Under the pieces are notes generated by a model. The model was given only the letters and a program-made list of their open reading frames with translations. It did not search any database and was not told the origin of the DNA. 64,000 nt of DNA from Fibrella aestuarina BUZ 2 (lineage in GTDB: Bacteria; Bacteroidota; Bacteroidia; Cytophagales; Spirosomataceae), in contig NC_020054.1 in the NCBI RefSeq assembly GCF_000331105.1, positions 3,718,478 through 3,782,477 of the forward strand, given 5' to 3'. The translations under genes were made by a program, and so were the position numbers. Below are positions 34,648 through 44,100 of the stretch, in pieces (position 1 is the first letter of the stretch; each line of letters opens with the position of its first letter).

Positions 34648-35235
34648 ATGGCTGCTGATTACGTGCGAATAACCGACGAAAAATTGCTTTCCGACAACTG
34701 GTATGTTTTGAAACGCTACACGTTCGACTACCGCCAACGCAACGGTGAGTGGACCACGCAAACGCGCGAAGCCTACGACCGCGGCAATGGCGCGACGATT
34801 TTGCTGCATAACCCAACCACCGATACCGTGATTCTGACGCGTCAGTTTCGCCTCCCTACCTACGTGAATGGAAACCCCACGGGCATGCTAATCGAAACCT
34901 GCGCCGGCTTGCTCGATAACGATCAGCCCGACGATGCCATACGCCGCGAAACGGAAGAAGAGACGGGCTTTCGGCTGTCGAACGTGGAGAAGGTGATGGA
35001 GGCCTACATGAGTCCGGGGTCGGTGACCGAACGGCTCTTCTTTTACCTCGCCGACTACAATGCCGATACGGAGCGGCGCGCGGGTGGGGGCGTCGATGAG
35101 GAGGAGATCGACGTGCTCGAAGTGCCACTTTCCGACGCGCTTCGTATGATCGAAATCGGCGAGATTATGGACGGGAAGACAATCATGTTACTATATCACC
35201 TAAAACTAAGGCAATTCGCTGCTGCTACCTTATGA
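34648..35235 (+). CDS. nudK: GDP-mannose pyrophosphatase NudK-like Nudix hydrolase
   Basis: A 195-residue Nudix enzyme close to NudK throughout. Visible are REAYDRGNGATILLHN, TVILTRQFRLPTYVNGNP, the Nudix box GLLDNDQPDDAIRRETEEE, EAYMSPGSVTE, GGGVDEEEIDVLEV and DGKTIMLLYHLK. The enzyme hydrolyses GDP-mannose or related nucleotide sugars to GMP plus sugar phosphate. The ATG at 34648 matches the family N-terminus. Its stop overlaps the next start as ATGA, so the two are translationally coupled. Confidence 0.93.
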   Translation: MAADYVRITDEKLLSDNWYVLKRYTFDYRQRNGEWTTQTREAYDRGNGATILLHNPTTDTVILTRQFRLPTYVNGNPTGMLIETCAGLLDNDQPDDAIRRETEEETGFRLSNVEKVMEAYMSPGSVTERLFFYLADYNADTERRAGGGVDEEEIDVLEVPLSDALRMIEIGEIMDGKTIMLLYHLKLRQFAAATL

Positions 35236-35606
35236 TGATTCTTATCGCCGGCCCCTATCGGGGCGGCACCAACGACGACCCGGCCCTGATGGCCCGCAAC
35301 TTAGCTACACTGGAATCGGTCGCTCTGCCGCTGTTTCGTGCCGGGCACCTGCCTATGATCGGTGAATGGGTAGCGTTGCCGCTCATCCGCCTAGCTGGCT
35401 CGAACCGCCCCGGCGACGAGGCCTGGAATGCCATTCAGTACCCGGTGGCCCATCAGCTCCTTGACCGGTGCGACGCCATACTGCGTCTTGAAGGTGCCTC
35501 AGCTGGTGCTGACAACGACGTTCGTATTGCCCGCGAACGAGGCCTGCCGGTATACAGTAGGGTAGAAGACGTGCCTGGGGTGAGTGCCGCCCAAACCAAA
35601 CCATAA
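35232..35606 (+). CDS. DUF4406 (nucleoside deoxyribosyltransferase-like) protein
   Basis: A 124-residue protein with the N-terminal MILIAGPYRGGTNDDP and a later LLDRCDAILRLEGASAGADNDV. This pattern fits the DUF4406/nucleoside 2-deoxyribosyltransferase-like fold. It may bind a nucleotide or nucleoside, consistent with overlap (4 bases) with nudK. The last codons and stop lie inside the left arm of a long inverted repeat. The reaction is unknown. Confidence 0.85.
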   Translation: MMILIAGPYRGGTNDDPALMARNLATLESVALPLFRAGHLPMIGEWVALPLIRLAGSNRPGDEAWNAIQYPVAHQLLDRCDAILRLEGASAGADNDVRIARERGLPVYSRVEDVPGVSAAQTKP

Positions 35607-35654
35607 GGCTGTTGCTTGTAGACACGACGCCTACAAGCAACAGCCTTATGGTTT
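35598..35654. repeat. Perfect 24-bp inverted repeat overlapping a stop codon
   Basis: The arms 35598-35621 and 35631-35654 are perfectly complementary, with a 9-nt loop. The left arm contains the TAA stop of the DUF4406 gene, and the right arm ends eight bases before the stop of the convergent SDR gene. A short TTTT overlaps and follows the stem on the plus strand. It is a probable shared terminator. Confidence 0.88.
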
Positions 35655-35661
35655 TCAAGCA

Positions 35662-36567
35662 CTAAATGGTTGGCGAGCCGCCGGTAATCTGCACGGTGCT
35701 GCCGGTGGCGTAGCTTGAGTCTTCGGAAGCCAGGAAGACGTAGGCGGGCGCCAGTTCAGCCGGTTGACCTGCGCGTTTCAGGGGTACGTCCTGCCCGAAG
35801 GTGCTGGTTTTGTCGGGTGGCATCGTGGCGGGGATTAGCGGTGTCCAGACGGGGCCGGGCGCGACGCAGTTGACACGAATGCCTTTTTCGGCCCACACCT
35901 GCGCCAGATTGGCGGTAAAGTTCTGGATGGCCCCTTTGGTAGCAGCGTAGGCCAACAGTTGCGCATTGGGCTTGTAGGCGTTCACCGAGGTCGTGTTGAT
36001 GACGGTGCTGCCCGGTTTGAGGTGTTCCTCCGCCGCTTTGCAGATGTGAAACATAGCGAAGATGTTCACCCGAAAGGTATGGTCAAGTTCCTCGGCGGTG
36101 ATGTCCTGGAGCGACTCGTGCGCCATTTGGTAAGCCGCGTTATTGACTAGAATGTCCAGGCCCCCCAACTCGTCGACGGCCCGCTGAACGAGCTGTCGGC
36201 AATGGGCTTCTTCGCCAATATCGCCGGGTACCAACACGGCTTTGCGGCCCGCTTCCTCCACGTACCGGGCGGTCTCGCGGGCATCGTCGTCTTCATTCAG
36301 GTAGGCGATGAGCACGTCGGCTCCTTCGCGGGCAAAGGCAATCGCCACCGCCCGGCCGATGCCCGAGTCGCCGCCGGTAATCAGCGCTTTGCGGCCCACG
36401 AGTTTGCCCGATCCTTTATACGACGTTTCGCCGTGGTCGGCTTTGGGGGTCAGCTGCGCATCGGAGCCGGGTGTATCTTGTTCCTGCTCACCGTAGGGTG
36501 GCTGCGGGTATTTGGTCAGCGGATTCTGCAAAACAGCCGTAGTGGCCTGGGTTGTTGACGGGGTCAT
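35662..36567 (-). CDS. Short-chain dehydrogenase/reductase with N-terminal extension
   Basis: A 301-residue NAD(P)-dependent oxidoreductase. The cofactor motif GGDSGIGRAVA lies after a 50-residue polar extension (TPKADHGETSYKGSGKLVGR) typical of the YghA group. NNAAYQM, the catalytic Ser in NTTSVNAY and YAATKG (Tyr and Lys) complete the active site. The substrate is unknown; relatives are often stress-inducible. The ATG at 36567 is chosen. A promoter -7 element lies at 36658-36665. Confidence 0.93.
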   Translation of the reverse strand: MTPSTTQATTAVLQNPLTKYPQPPYGEQEQDTPGSDAQLTPKADHGETSYKGSGKLVGRKALITGGDSGIGRAVAIAFAREGADVLIAYLNEDDDARETARYVEEAGRKAVLVPGDIGEEAHCRQLVQRAVDELGGLDILVNNAAYQMAHESLQDITAEELDHTFRVNIFAMFHICKAAEEHLKPGSTVINTTSVNAYKPNAQLLAYAATKGAIQNFTANLAQVWAEKGIRVNCVAPGPVWTPLIPATMPPDKTSTFGQDVPLKRAGQPAELAPAYVFLASEDSSYATGSTVQITGGSPTI

Positions 36568-36657
36568 TGTGTCTGGGAGATTGGTTATCCTGTATAAACC
36601 ATACCCGCGTCGGCCCGAATTGTTGGTAATAAGGTCTATCTGTGAGTTAATGGTCTG

Positions 36658-36665
36658 CAAAGATA
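36658..36665 (-). promoter_or_regulatory. Putative -7 promoter element of the SDR gene (TATCTTTG)
   Basis: An exact TAnnTTTG on the minus strand, about 90 bases before the SDR ATG. A TTC rather than TTG lies at the -33 spacing. Confidence 0.45.
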
Positions 36666-36728
36666 ATAGACTTTATATAGAATGAACCGGGGACCGTCCA
36701 GGGGTGTTTTTTAGATATACACTCCTTC

Positions 36729-37940
36729 ATGCTATCAACTATTTTCATGCTGAAAACCGCGCTGTTGACCACCGCATTGCTGGGGCTGACAGCGCTGGCC
36801 CCGACTGCCTGTCGCCAGGCTGCCCCCGCCGACGTAACGGCCCCCAAGCCCCGCACCATCGTCGACGCCACCCTGCTGGGTACGTATACGCCTGATCAAC
36901 TGCGGAGTCGCTATACGGGGGTGTCGTCGGCATTGCGGCTGCTCACGCGCTACGGCATTCAGGTGTATAAACTCACCTACCGGACCACCAATACTGACGG
37001 AACAGCCATCGTGGCGTCGGGGGCGGTGCTGGTACCCGATACCGATGGGCCGGTTTCCTTACTCAGTATGCAGCACGGCACGCTGGGGGGCGACGACCAG
37101 GCCCCGTCGTATTACCGGAGCAGCAGCGAAGTGTATTCGTTTGGGTCGGTATTTGCCTCGACGGGCTACATCGTAGCGGCTCCTGATTACATCGGCTACG
37201 GGGCGTCCAACAAGGTGCCGCATCCCTATCAGCATAACCAGTCACTGGCGTCGGCATCGCTCGATATGTTGCGGGCGACCAAGGAGTTTCTGGCCGATAA
37301 GCAGGTCAACTGGAATAAGCAGCTGTATATCGCGGGCTATTCGGAAGGTGGATACGCCACTATTGCCCTGCAAAAAAAGATCGAGGAAGCGGCTGCCGAC
37401 GAGTTCACGCTTACGGCGTCGAGCGCGGGGGCCGGTGCCTACGATGAACCGGCTTTTATGCGGCATATCGTGAACACGAAAACGCATGGCAATACCGACT
37501 TCAACCGGCTGTATCTGTGGGTGTTGCTGACGTATGATCGGATCTACGGCCTGAATCGACCGGCGTCGTACTACTTCAAGGAGCCTTACGCCAGCCGGGT
37601 GAAAGCCGACGGTCGTTATGCGCAGTTAAACGCTAGCTTCAACGAAACGCTGACCGATACCTTCCGCAAGGCCGTAGCCGATGGCACCGATGCGGCGTTT
37701 GTGAAGGCCGTGCAGGACAACGCCATTTACGACTGGAAGCCCGTGACGCCCACGCGCCTGTATCACGGCGACGCCGACAACACGGTGTTCTACTTCAATA
37801 CGCAAAATGCCTACGAGGCCATGCAACGGCGCGGGGCAACCAACGTAGCGCTCTATCGCCTGAAAGGTCGTAATCACTATACCGGCATCCTCGATTTCGT
37901 GCTGGGTACGTTCGAATTCTTCGGCGCGAAGCAGGTGTAG
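36729..37940 (+). CDS. Exported alpha/beta-hydrolase (secretory-lipase-like)
   Basis: A 403-residue alpha/beta-hydrolase with an N-terminal export signal; Cys about 28 in APTACRQ may be a lipidation site. The catalytic triad is visible: nucleophile Ser about 205 in GYSEGGYA, Asp about 348 or 350 in HGDADNTV, and His about 383 in GRNHY. SMQHGTLGG forms the oxyanion region. The overall plan resembles secreted lipases/esterases that act on ester or peptide bonds outside the cell. The exact substrate is unknown. An 11-bp convergent hairpin follows. Confidence 0.88.
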   Translation: MLSTIFMLKTALLTTALLGLTALAPTACRQAAPADVTAPKPRTIVDATLLGTYTPDQLRSRYTGVSSALRLLTRYGIQVYKLTYRTTNTDGTAIVASGAVLVPDTDGPVSLLSMQHGTLGGDDQAPSYYRSSSEVYSFGSVFASTGYIVAAPDYIGYGASNKVPHPYQHNQSLASASLDMLRATKEFLADKQVNWNKQLYIAGYSEGGYATIALQKKIEEAAADEFTLTASSAGAGAYDEPAFMRHIVNTKTHGNTDFNRLYLWVLLTYDRIYGLNRPASYYFKEPYASRVKADGRYAQLNASFNETLTDTFRKAVADGTDAAFVKAVQDNAIYDWKPVTPTRLYHGDADNTVFYFNTQNAYEAMQRRGATNVALYRLKGRNHYTGILDFVLGTFEFFGAKQV

Positions 37941-37946
37941 GGTATT

Positions 37947-37992
37947 TAAGGGTTGGCACATACCGTTTCCGGTTAACTCAGGCCAACCCTTA
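37947..37992. terminator. Hairpin between convergent genes (11-bp perfect stem)
   Basis: TAAGGGTTGGC at 37947-37957 pairs with GCCAACCCTTA at 37982-37992, with a 24-nt loop. It lies between the lipase stop and the PD40 protein stop. Confidence 0.65.
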
Positions 37993-37995
37993 CAC

Positions 37996-38913
37996 TCAGT
38001 TCTCCGGATAACTCACAAAGGCAAACCGGCGGCTGTCGGGCGACCAACTGGGTACGTTGAGGGTACCCTGCCCGCCCCGAAACCGGGCGAGTTCGCGGAG
38101 CTTGCCCGTCTTCAGGTCCATGAGGCGTAGCATGACAGCTTTGTCGGCCGGGTGGTTGCTGCCCTGATCGACCAGGTAACTGATGAAGACGAGCCAGCGC
38201 CCATCGGGTGACGGGTGTGGAAACCAGTTTGAAAACGCGTCGTTGGTGAGTTGTCGGGCGTTCTGTCCGTTGGGATTCATCTGCCAGATGTCCATCTTTC
38301 CCGACCGCATTGAATTGAAGTAGATCGTTTGCCCATCGGGGGCATAGTCGGGTCCGTCATCGAGGCCTTTGGCGGTTGTCAGCCGCGTTTCGGGGCCGCC
38401 ATTTACCGGAATCGTATAAATGTCGAAGTCGAAGCTGCCATCGCCCTGGGCACGTTGCGCCACGTAGGCGAGCGTGCGGCCATCCGGCGACCAACCATGC
38501 CAGTAGGAGGGGGCCTGCTCGGTGACAAGGCGCGGCGTGCCACCACCAATGGGAACTACGTACACCCGCGACGACCGGCTGTTACTGCCCGGCAGGAGGT
38601 CGTTGTTGCTGATGGCCAGCAGCTTGCCGTCGGGCGAGAGGCCGTGGTCATTGTTGCTGTTCGTAATGTTGCCGGTAGGAATGCGGGTTTTCTGCCCACC
38701 CCGAACGGCCACCCGATACAGGCCCCCTTGTTCGTTGATAATCAGCGAAGTGCCGTCTTTCGTCCAGTTGGGCGCTTCGAATCGGCCTGTGTCGCGCCGA
38801 ATCACTGTCCGCTGGTTGGTGGCCAGATCAAATGTTTCTAACTGACTGATGACGGGTTGTGGCGCCGACGACGCCCAGGGCATGAGCGCAAACAGGCAGT
38901 ACAGGTGTCGCAT
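37996..38913 (-). CDS. Exported TolB-like PD40 beta-propeller protein
   Basis: A 305-residue protein with a short signal peptide and about five WD40-like PD40 repeats. Examples are NWTKDGTSLIIN, GLSPDGKLLAIS, GWSPDGRTLAYV, YAPDGQTIYFNS and SWSPDSRRFAFVS. It resembles the C-terminal propeller of TolB and periplasmic biopolymer-transport-associated sensors. A binding or scaffold role is inferred. No enzyme domain is present. Confidence 0.88.
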   Translation of the reverse strand: MRHLYCLFALMPWASSAPQPVISQLETFDLATNQRTVIRRDTGRFEAPNWTKDGTSLIINEQGGLYRVAVRGGQKTRIPTGNITNSNNDHGLSPDGKLLAISNNDLLPGSNSRSSRVYVVPIGGGTPRLVTEQAPSYWHGWSPDGRTLAYVAQRAQGDGSFDFDIYTIPVNGGPETRLTTAKGLDDGPDYAPDGQTIYFNSMRSGKMDIWQMNPNGQNARQLTNDAFSNWFPHPSPDGRWLVFISYLVDQGSNHPADKAVMLRLMDLKTGKLRELARFRGGQGTLNVPSWSPDSRRFAFVSYPEN

Positions 38914-38953
38914 GTGAACAAAAAAGAGTCTGGTTTAGGAAGGGCAATACTAG

Positions 38954-38988
38954 CGAAAAGCCCCGGCTCAATTAAGAACCGGGGCTTC
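38954..38988 (-). terminator. Intrinsic terminator of the first YtxH gene
   Basis: On the minus strand AGCCCCGG...CCGGGGCT with an A/T-rich loop is followed by TTTT. It lies about 40 bases beyond the stop at 39030. Confidence 0.8.
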
Positions 38989-39029
38989 TCTATCATAGAT
39001 CGTTGAGTAAATCAGGTACGCGTACTTGA

Positions 39030-39431
39030 TTAGTCGATTTTGAACGACTCCTTAGCGGAGTTCACGCCCGACTTAACGTCGTCGGCGAGTTCATCAACTT
39101 TGTTATTGTAGTCAGACTTGGCCTGTTGCTTGTTGTATTCTGATTCAACCTGGTCTTTTGCCTGATTGAACTGTCCTTTGGCTTGATCTTTCACCTGGTT
39201 GAACTGGTCTTTCGCCTGATCAACGTATTGGTTGGCTTGTTGCTTCACCTTCTCGAACTGGTCCTTCGCCTGGTCTTTCACCTGATTGAACTGGTCTTTC
39301 AGGCCTTCTGAGCGTTTGTTTGCTTCATCAACCAGTTTCTCACGAGTTTCTTTGCCGCTGCGGGGGGCTGTGAGGATACCAATGGCTACGCCAGTTAAAA
39401 GGCCGGTCAAAAAATCACGTGTACTGCGCAT
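39030..39431 (-). CDS. YtxH-family protein with LEA-like 11-residue repeats
   Basis: A 133-residue protein. The N-terminal helix FLTGLLTGVAIGILTAPRSG is the YtxH signature (membrane-associated glycine-rich helix). From about residue 46 to 105 it is built from 11-residue units of the type DQFNQVKDQAK, giving a charged amphipathic helix like group 3 LEA proteins. Such proteins are linked to desiccation or general stress. It forms a pair with the YtxH gene upstream at 39545-39796. Confidence 0.9.
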   Translation of the reverse strand: MRSTRDFLTGLLTGVAIGILTAPRSGKETREKLVDEANKRSEGLKDQFNQVKDQAKDQFEKVKQQANQYVDQAKDQFNQVKDQAKGQFNQAKDQVESEYNKQQAKSDYNNKVDELADDVKSGVNSAKESFKID

Positions 39432-39544
39432 GATAATGTTCGTTTTGGAAGTTTGAAAAATGGGTTATTCGGGCAATTGCGACTCGTTTCGGGTACTGGC
39501 CTGTGAATGGAAAGGCCAACGAAATGGAGTCGGTGAGCCTTTTA

Positions 39545-39796
39545 CTAGAACCGTGCCCGGCGTTTTACATCGCCAGCAGCACCTTTGGCTGTTTCAGCCG
39601 CTTGATCAACGTAGTCGTTATACTGGTTGCGGATGGCATCGAGACCGTCCTGCAGTTGACCCTGAAGATCTTTAAAGAAGCTATCGGCGTCAGAAGAGAG
39701 TTTATTCCGGGTTTTGCGGCCGCTTTCGGGGGCCAGCAATACACCAGCTACTACGCCAACGGCAATGCCTATTAAGATACCTGGTAGTGACTTCAT
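39545..39796 (-). CDS. YtxH-family small protein
   Basis: An 83-residue protein beginning with the YtxH helix ILIGIAVGVVAGVLLAPESG. A short amphipathic helix follows (LSSDADSFFKDLQGQLQDG) and a basic tail RRARF. It is a shorter paralogue of the neighbouring 39030-39431 protein, which lies 113 bases downstream on the same strand. A stress-related membrane-associated role is inferred from the family. Confidence 0.88.
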   Translation of the reverse strand: MKSLPGILIGIAVGVVAGVLLAPESGRKTRNKLSSDADSFFKDLQGQLQDGLDAIRNQYNDYVDQAAETAKGAAGDVKRRARF

Positions 39797-40020
39797 GTGT
39801 TGGTTGTGTTATGGTTTATTGGTCATAACGACACGCATCATAGGGAAAAAAGCGTACCAGTTTGTGCAAGGAAAGATAAGTATTATGTATAAGTTATTGT
39901 AGGTCAAGTGATTGGGTTTTAGGGAACGGCAAAGTGAACCGAATCGATTATTTTGCTGCCGGGGAAAAAGGTCTACAGTTTGGCGACCACAACCCCCAAT
40001 ACCCTCTACGTTCTACAACG

Positions 40021-40518
40021 ATGCGATTCAACTATTTCCTGTCAGCAGGCCTTCTGTGCCTCCTGGCGAGCTGCGCTCCGCAGTCAACTATTTACATAGT
40101 GCGCCATGCCGAGCGCGCCAACGACTCCGATACGACCAGCCTATCGGCGGCGGGGCTGCAACGGGCCGAGCGCCTGAGTCAGCGACTGGCCGGTTTACCC
40201 CTCGACAGCATCTTTGTAACCCCCTATACCCGCACCCGGCAAACCGCTGCGCCCACCGCTCGTTCAAAGGGTTTGCCGTTGACTCAATATGCCGTGAAGC
40301 CCGTCACCGAAATCGCTGAGCGGGTGCGTAGATTTCGGGGTAAGTCGGCCCTGATCGTCGGTCATAGCAACACGGTGCTGGAGATTGCCCGTGCGCTGGG
40401 TACGTCGCCAAGCATCCGCGAAATCCGTCACACCGATTATCAGTACCTGCTTATTCTGCGTTTCCGGCAGCCGTCATCGGGTCAGCCACGGGTTACCCTT
40501 CGCGAAGACACCTACTGA
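40021..40518 (+). CDS. Lipoprotein histidine phosphatase (SixA/phosphoglycerate-mutase-like)
   Basis: A 165-residue protein with a lipoprotein signal (LLASC, Cys about 18). The histidine phosphatase core shows IYIVRHAERA with catalytic His about 29, LSQRLAGLPLDSIFVTPYTRTRQTA and LIVGHSNTVLEIA with the second His. It would remove phosphate from small molecules or peptides in the periplasm or outer leaflet. The ATG at 40021 matches the signal peptide. It precedes a small secreted protein gene. Confidence 0.9.
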   Translation: MRFNYFLSAGLLCLLASCAPQSTIYIVRHAERANDSDTTSLSAAGLQRAERLSQRLAGLPLDSIFVTPYTRTRQTAAPTARSKGLPLTQYAVKPVTEIAERVRRFRGKSALIVGHSNTVLEIARALGTSPSIREIRHTDYQYLLILRFRQPSSGQPRVTLREDTY

Positions 40519-40563
40519 CCGGCGCATCTGGAGCCAATCGTTCATTCTTTCAGTGACCACCGT

Positions 40564-41082
40564 ATGCCTACATTCACTCCTACACTTTTTCTGAGTCTGT
40601 TTTCGGCTACCCTGACCCTGGCTCAGGCTCCTCAGGCGGCGTCATCCACGTCGCTCGCGACCAAACAAACAAGAGCACAGGTCAACGCCAACGGCAAGCA
40701 TGTCCGGGTTGTCCGCGAAATCCCCGATACCTACAAAGGCCGTGTCATTGTGGTAGGGTCGGGAGGCGGGGTTGTGGGCCAGGAAACGACCTACTCCCTG
40801 CTCGATGATGGCCGTCTGTTCAGCAAAAAGACGGGCGACAAGACCTACACGTATATCGGAAAGCAAACGGCCGCCAACACCAAAAAAGTATTCTGGTCGG
40901 TGGAAGACCGCTGCGCCATTAAAAAGACGACGTATCAGAAACCCGGCAACCTGTATCGGTTTGTGGGCTGGCGCAAGGGGCGTGAGGCATACAAAGTAAC
41001 CTGGGCACCGGGCGACAAAGCGGTGCCGGCCAATTATGAGCAGGTGTATAAGGGCTTCACCGGCATGCTGCCCAAATCATAA
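40564..41082 (+). CDS. Exported protein of unknown function
   Basis: A 172-residue protein with a signal peptide ending near TLAQA. The mature part has a polar N-terminal stretch, then VIVVGSGGGVVGQETTYSLL and a basic C-terminal domain with VFWSVEDRCAIKKT and GNLYRFVGWRKGREAYKVTW. The GxGGG-like segment is not a reliable nucleotide-binding fold in this context. I do not recognise the family. It lies between the histidine phosphatase and the M4 protease on the same strand. Confidence 0.75.
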   Translation: MPTFTPTLFLSLFSATLTLAQAPQAASSTSLATKQTRAQVNANGKHVRVVREIPDTYKGRVIVVGSGGGVVGQETTYSLLDDGRLFSKKTGDKTYTYIGKQTAANTKKVFWSVEDRCAIKKTTYQKPGNLYRFVGWRKGREAYKVTWAPGDKAVPANYEQVYKGFTGMLPKS

Positions 41083-41140
41083 GCCTGGCCCCGACAACGG
41101 ACCCAGCAACTCATCCACCACCTAACGCGATGCCTCCTCT

Positions 41141-44100
41141 ATGCCTACACGACTACGTTCTCTTCTCATTGTCGCCGCCTGCGTTCCCATAGCGGTACTG
41201 GCGCAACAGCCCGCCCTGCCACAACGGGGCTTTTCGGTTAAACAAAAAAGCGGACCGGCCGATGTGGAGTTGCCCCGGCGACTGAAGGCCGATGAGACGC
41301 CCCTGCCAACCAACCGGCGGCAGGCACCCACGCTGACCGCTACCGGCGCGCCCACGCTGACGATGCCACCCCTGCGGCTGCGGGTAGTGCGCGATGCGCA
41401 GTCGGGTGCCCCCATCTACATCGAAAATCAGTCACCCACGCCCAGCGCCGGCAATCGGCAGGGGCGGCAGTCGGCTGCGGCGGCTACGTTCTCGTTTTTG
41501 CGCCAGGTACGTAACCTGATGGCCATCAACGACCCGGATCAGTCGTTTACCATCCGCCAGACCCTAACCGACGAACTGGGGCAGACACACCACCGGCTCA
41601 CCCAAACGCACCGGGGCCTGCCCGTCTACGGCGCCGAACTGACCGTGCACCTGACCAACGGCGAGGTGACGCACGTGATGGGCCGTTACCGCAACGTACC
41701 CAGCACGCTGGCCATTTTGCCGACGTTATCGCTGAGTGACGCCGGTAAGGTGGCCATGAACGACGTTGGCCGCAAAACCATCGTGCAGATGTTCGGGCAA
41801 AATCTCCTCAAGATGGAGCCCGTCAAAGGCGAGTTGTGTGTCTATACGGGGCTGGACGGTAGCAACGTACCCGCCCGGCTGGCCTACGACCTCACCATCC
41901 GCCCCAACCTGATGGAACGCTGGCAGTACCTTGTCGACGCCGAAACCGGGGCGGTGCTGCATAAATTTAATAACACCTGCGGGGTCGATGGGCCCGTCAA
42001 CGCCACTGCCCGTGACCTTAACGGCGTGTCGCGCACGTTCAAAACGTACCTGAGCGGGACCAGCTATTACCTGCTCGACGCCTCGAGGGCCATGTTCAGC
42101 GCACCGAAGTCGAAAATGCCCGACTCGCCGGTTGGCGCGATCTGGACCATCGACGCCAAAAACACGTATGGCGACAACCTGAAGGTGAGCCAGGTTACGT
42201 CGGCCAACAACACCAACTGGACGCCCACGGCCGTATCGGCCCAGTACAATGGGGGCGTGGCTTACGACTACTTTCTGAAAACGTATGGGCGGAATGCGAT
42301 CAACGGCAACGGGGGTACCATCGTCTCGATCATCAACGTCAACGACGAAGAAACTGGTAAAGGCATGGATAACGCCTATTGGAATGGCGAATACATGTTC
42401 TATGGCAACGGCGACGTGGGGTTCAAGCCGCTCGCGGGGGCGCTCGACGTGGCAGGCCACGAAATGAGCCACGGCGTGATTCAGAACACAGCCAATCTGA
42501 ATTACCAGGGACAATCGGGCGCGATCAACGAATCCTATGCCGACGTTTTCGGGGTGTTGATCGACCGCGACGACTGGACGGTTGGCGAAGATGTGGTGCA
42601 AAGCCGGATCTTTCCGTCGGGGGCTTTGCGGAGCATGCAGAACCCAAACCAGGGCGGGGCCAAGGGAGATCCCAACGGGTATCAGCCCAAAACGATGGCG
42701 CAATATGTGAGTACGACCGAAGACAACGGCGGGGTGCATATCAACAGCGGCATCCCCAACTACGCCTTCTACCAGATCGCGACGGCCATTGGCAAAGACA
42801 AAGCCGAACAGATTTATTACCGGGCCCTGACTACGTACCTGACCCGCTCGTCGCAATTTATTGACCTGCGGCTCGCGCTGGTGAAAGCCGCCACCGACCG
42901 CCACGGCGCCAGCAGTGCCGAAGTAACGGCAATAAAAACGGCCTTCGATAACGTGGGCATCACCGAAACCAGCAGCACACCCAAACAGGATACCCCGACT
43001 ATCCCGACAGCCAACGGGCAGGATCTGGTCGCCGTGATCAGCACCGGCGATGGCAAACTGTACAGCACGCCCTATCCCAATACGGCCTTCACGGTCCGTA
43101 GCACCTCGCAGCCACAACGCCGCCCCAGCCTCACCGACGATGGGAAGTACGCCGTTTTCGTAGGAGCCGATAAACGCATCCGGGCCGTAGACATGACGCG
43201 CCCCGCTTCGGAAACCGTGATTTCGACCGAGACGATCTGGGCCAACGCGGCCATTTCAAAAGACGGCACCAAACTGGCGGCGCTCACGACCAACGAGGAC
43301 GGCAAGATGTATATCTACAGCTTCGATCTGGCCAAGTGGCAAACCTTCACGCTCTACAACCCCACGTCGGCCAGCGGCGTGAAAACGGGGGAAGTCGCCT
43401 ATGCCGATTCGTTCGAGTGGGATTATTCGGGCGATTACGTGATTTACGACGCGTTCAACAAACTGAACAATGCCACAGGCAGCCCTGTCAACTTCTGGGA
43501 TGTAGGCATGATCCACGTGTGGGACGGGGCGAAAAAGAATTTCGCCGATGGTCGAATTGATAAGCTGTTTACCGACCTCGACGAAGGCGTTAGCATCGGG
43601 AATCCGTCGTTTTCAAAGACCTCGCCTGACATTATCACGTTCGATTATTTCGACGAAACGAGCGATACCTATTATGTCATTTCGGCCAACGTTGAGAAAG
43701 GCGATGTCAAGCTGACCTACGAAAACAACACACTCGGCTTCCCCAGCTATTCGCGCACCGATAATGCCATGGTGTTTACGGCGGAGGTCAACAGTAAGGA
43801 AGTCGTGGGGATCATTTCGCTCGAAGCGGATAAGATCACGCCCAAGGCTGGTACGGAAAAAATACTCTACAACAGCGCCAAATGGCCAGTCTGGTACACA
43901 AACGCGGCGCGGGCCATCCCGACCAAAACCAACCAGACGATTACGTTCAATGCTATTGCCGACCGCTTGATCTCGGCGGGCAACCTGACGCTGTCGGCCA
44001 CGTCATCGGCCAATTTGCCGGTTGGGTTTACCGTAAAATCGGGGCCAGCCGAACTGGTGGGTAGTAGTCAGCTGAAATTCACCGGCACGGGTACCGTTAC

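Noticed and set aside
41726..43117. 463-codon minus-strand frame across the M4 protease gene
   Set aside because: Long only because of GC-rich codon structure; the plus-strand frame has the HEMSH zinc motif and a sorting domain.
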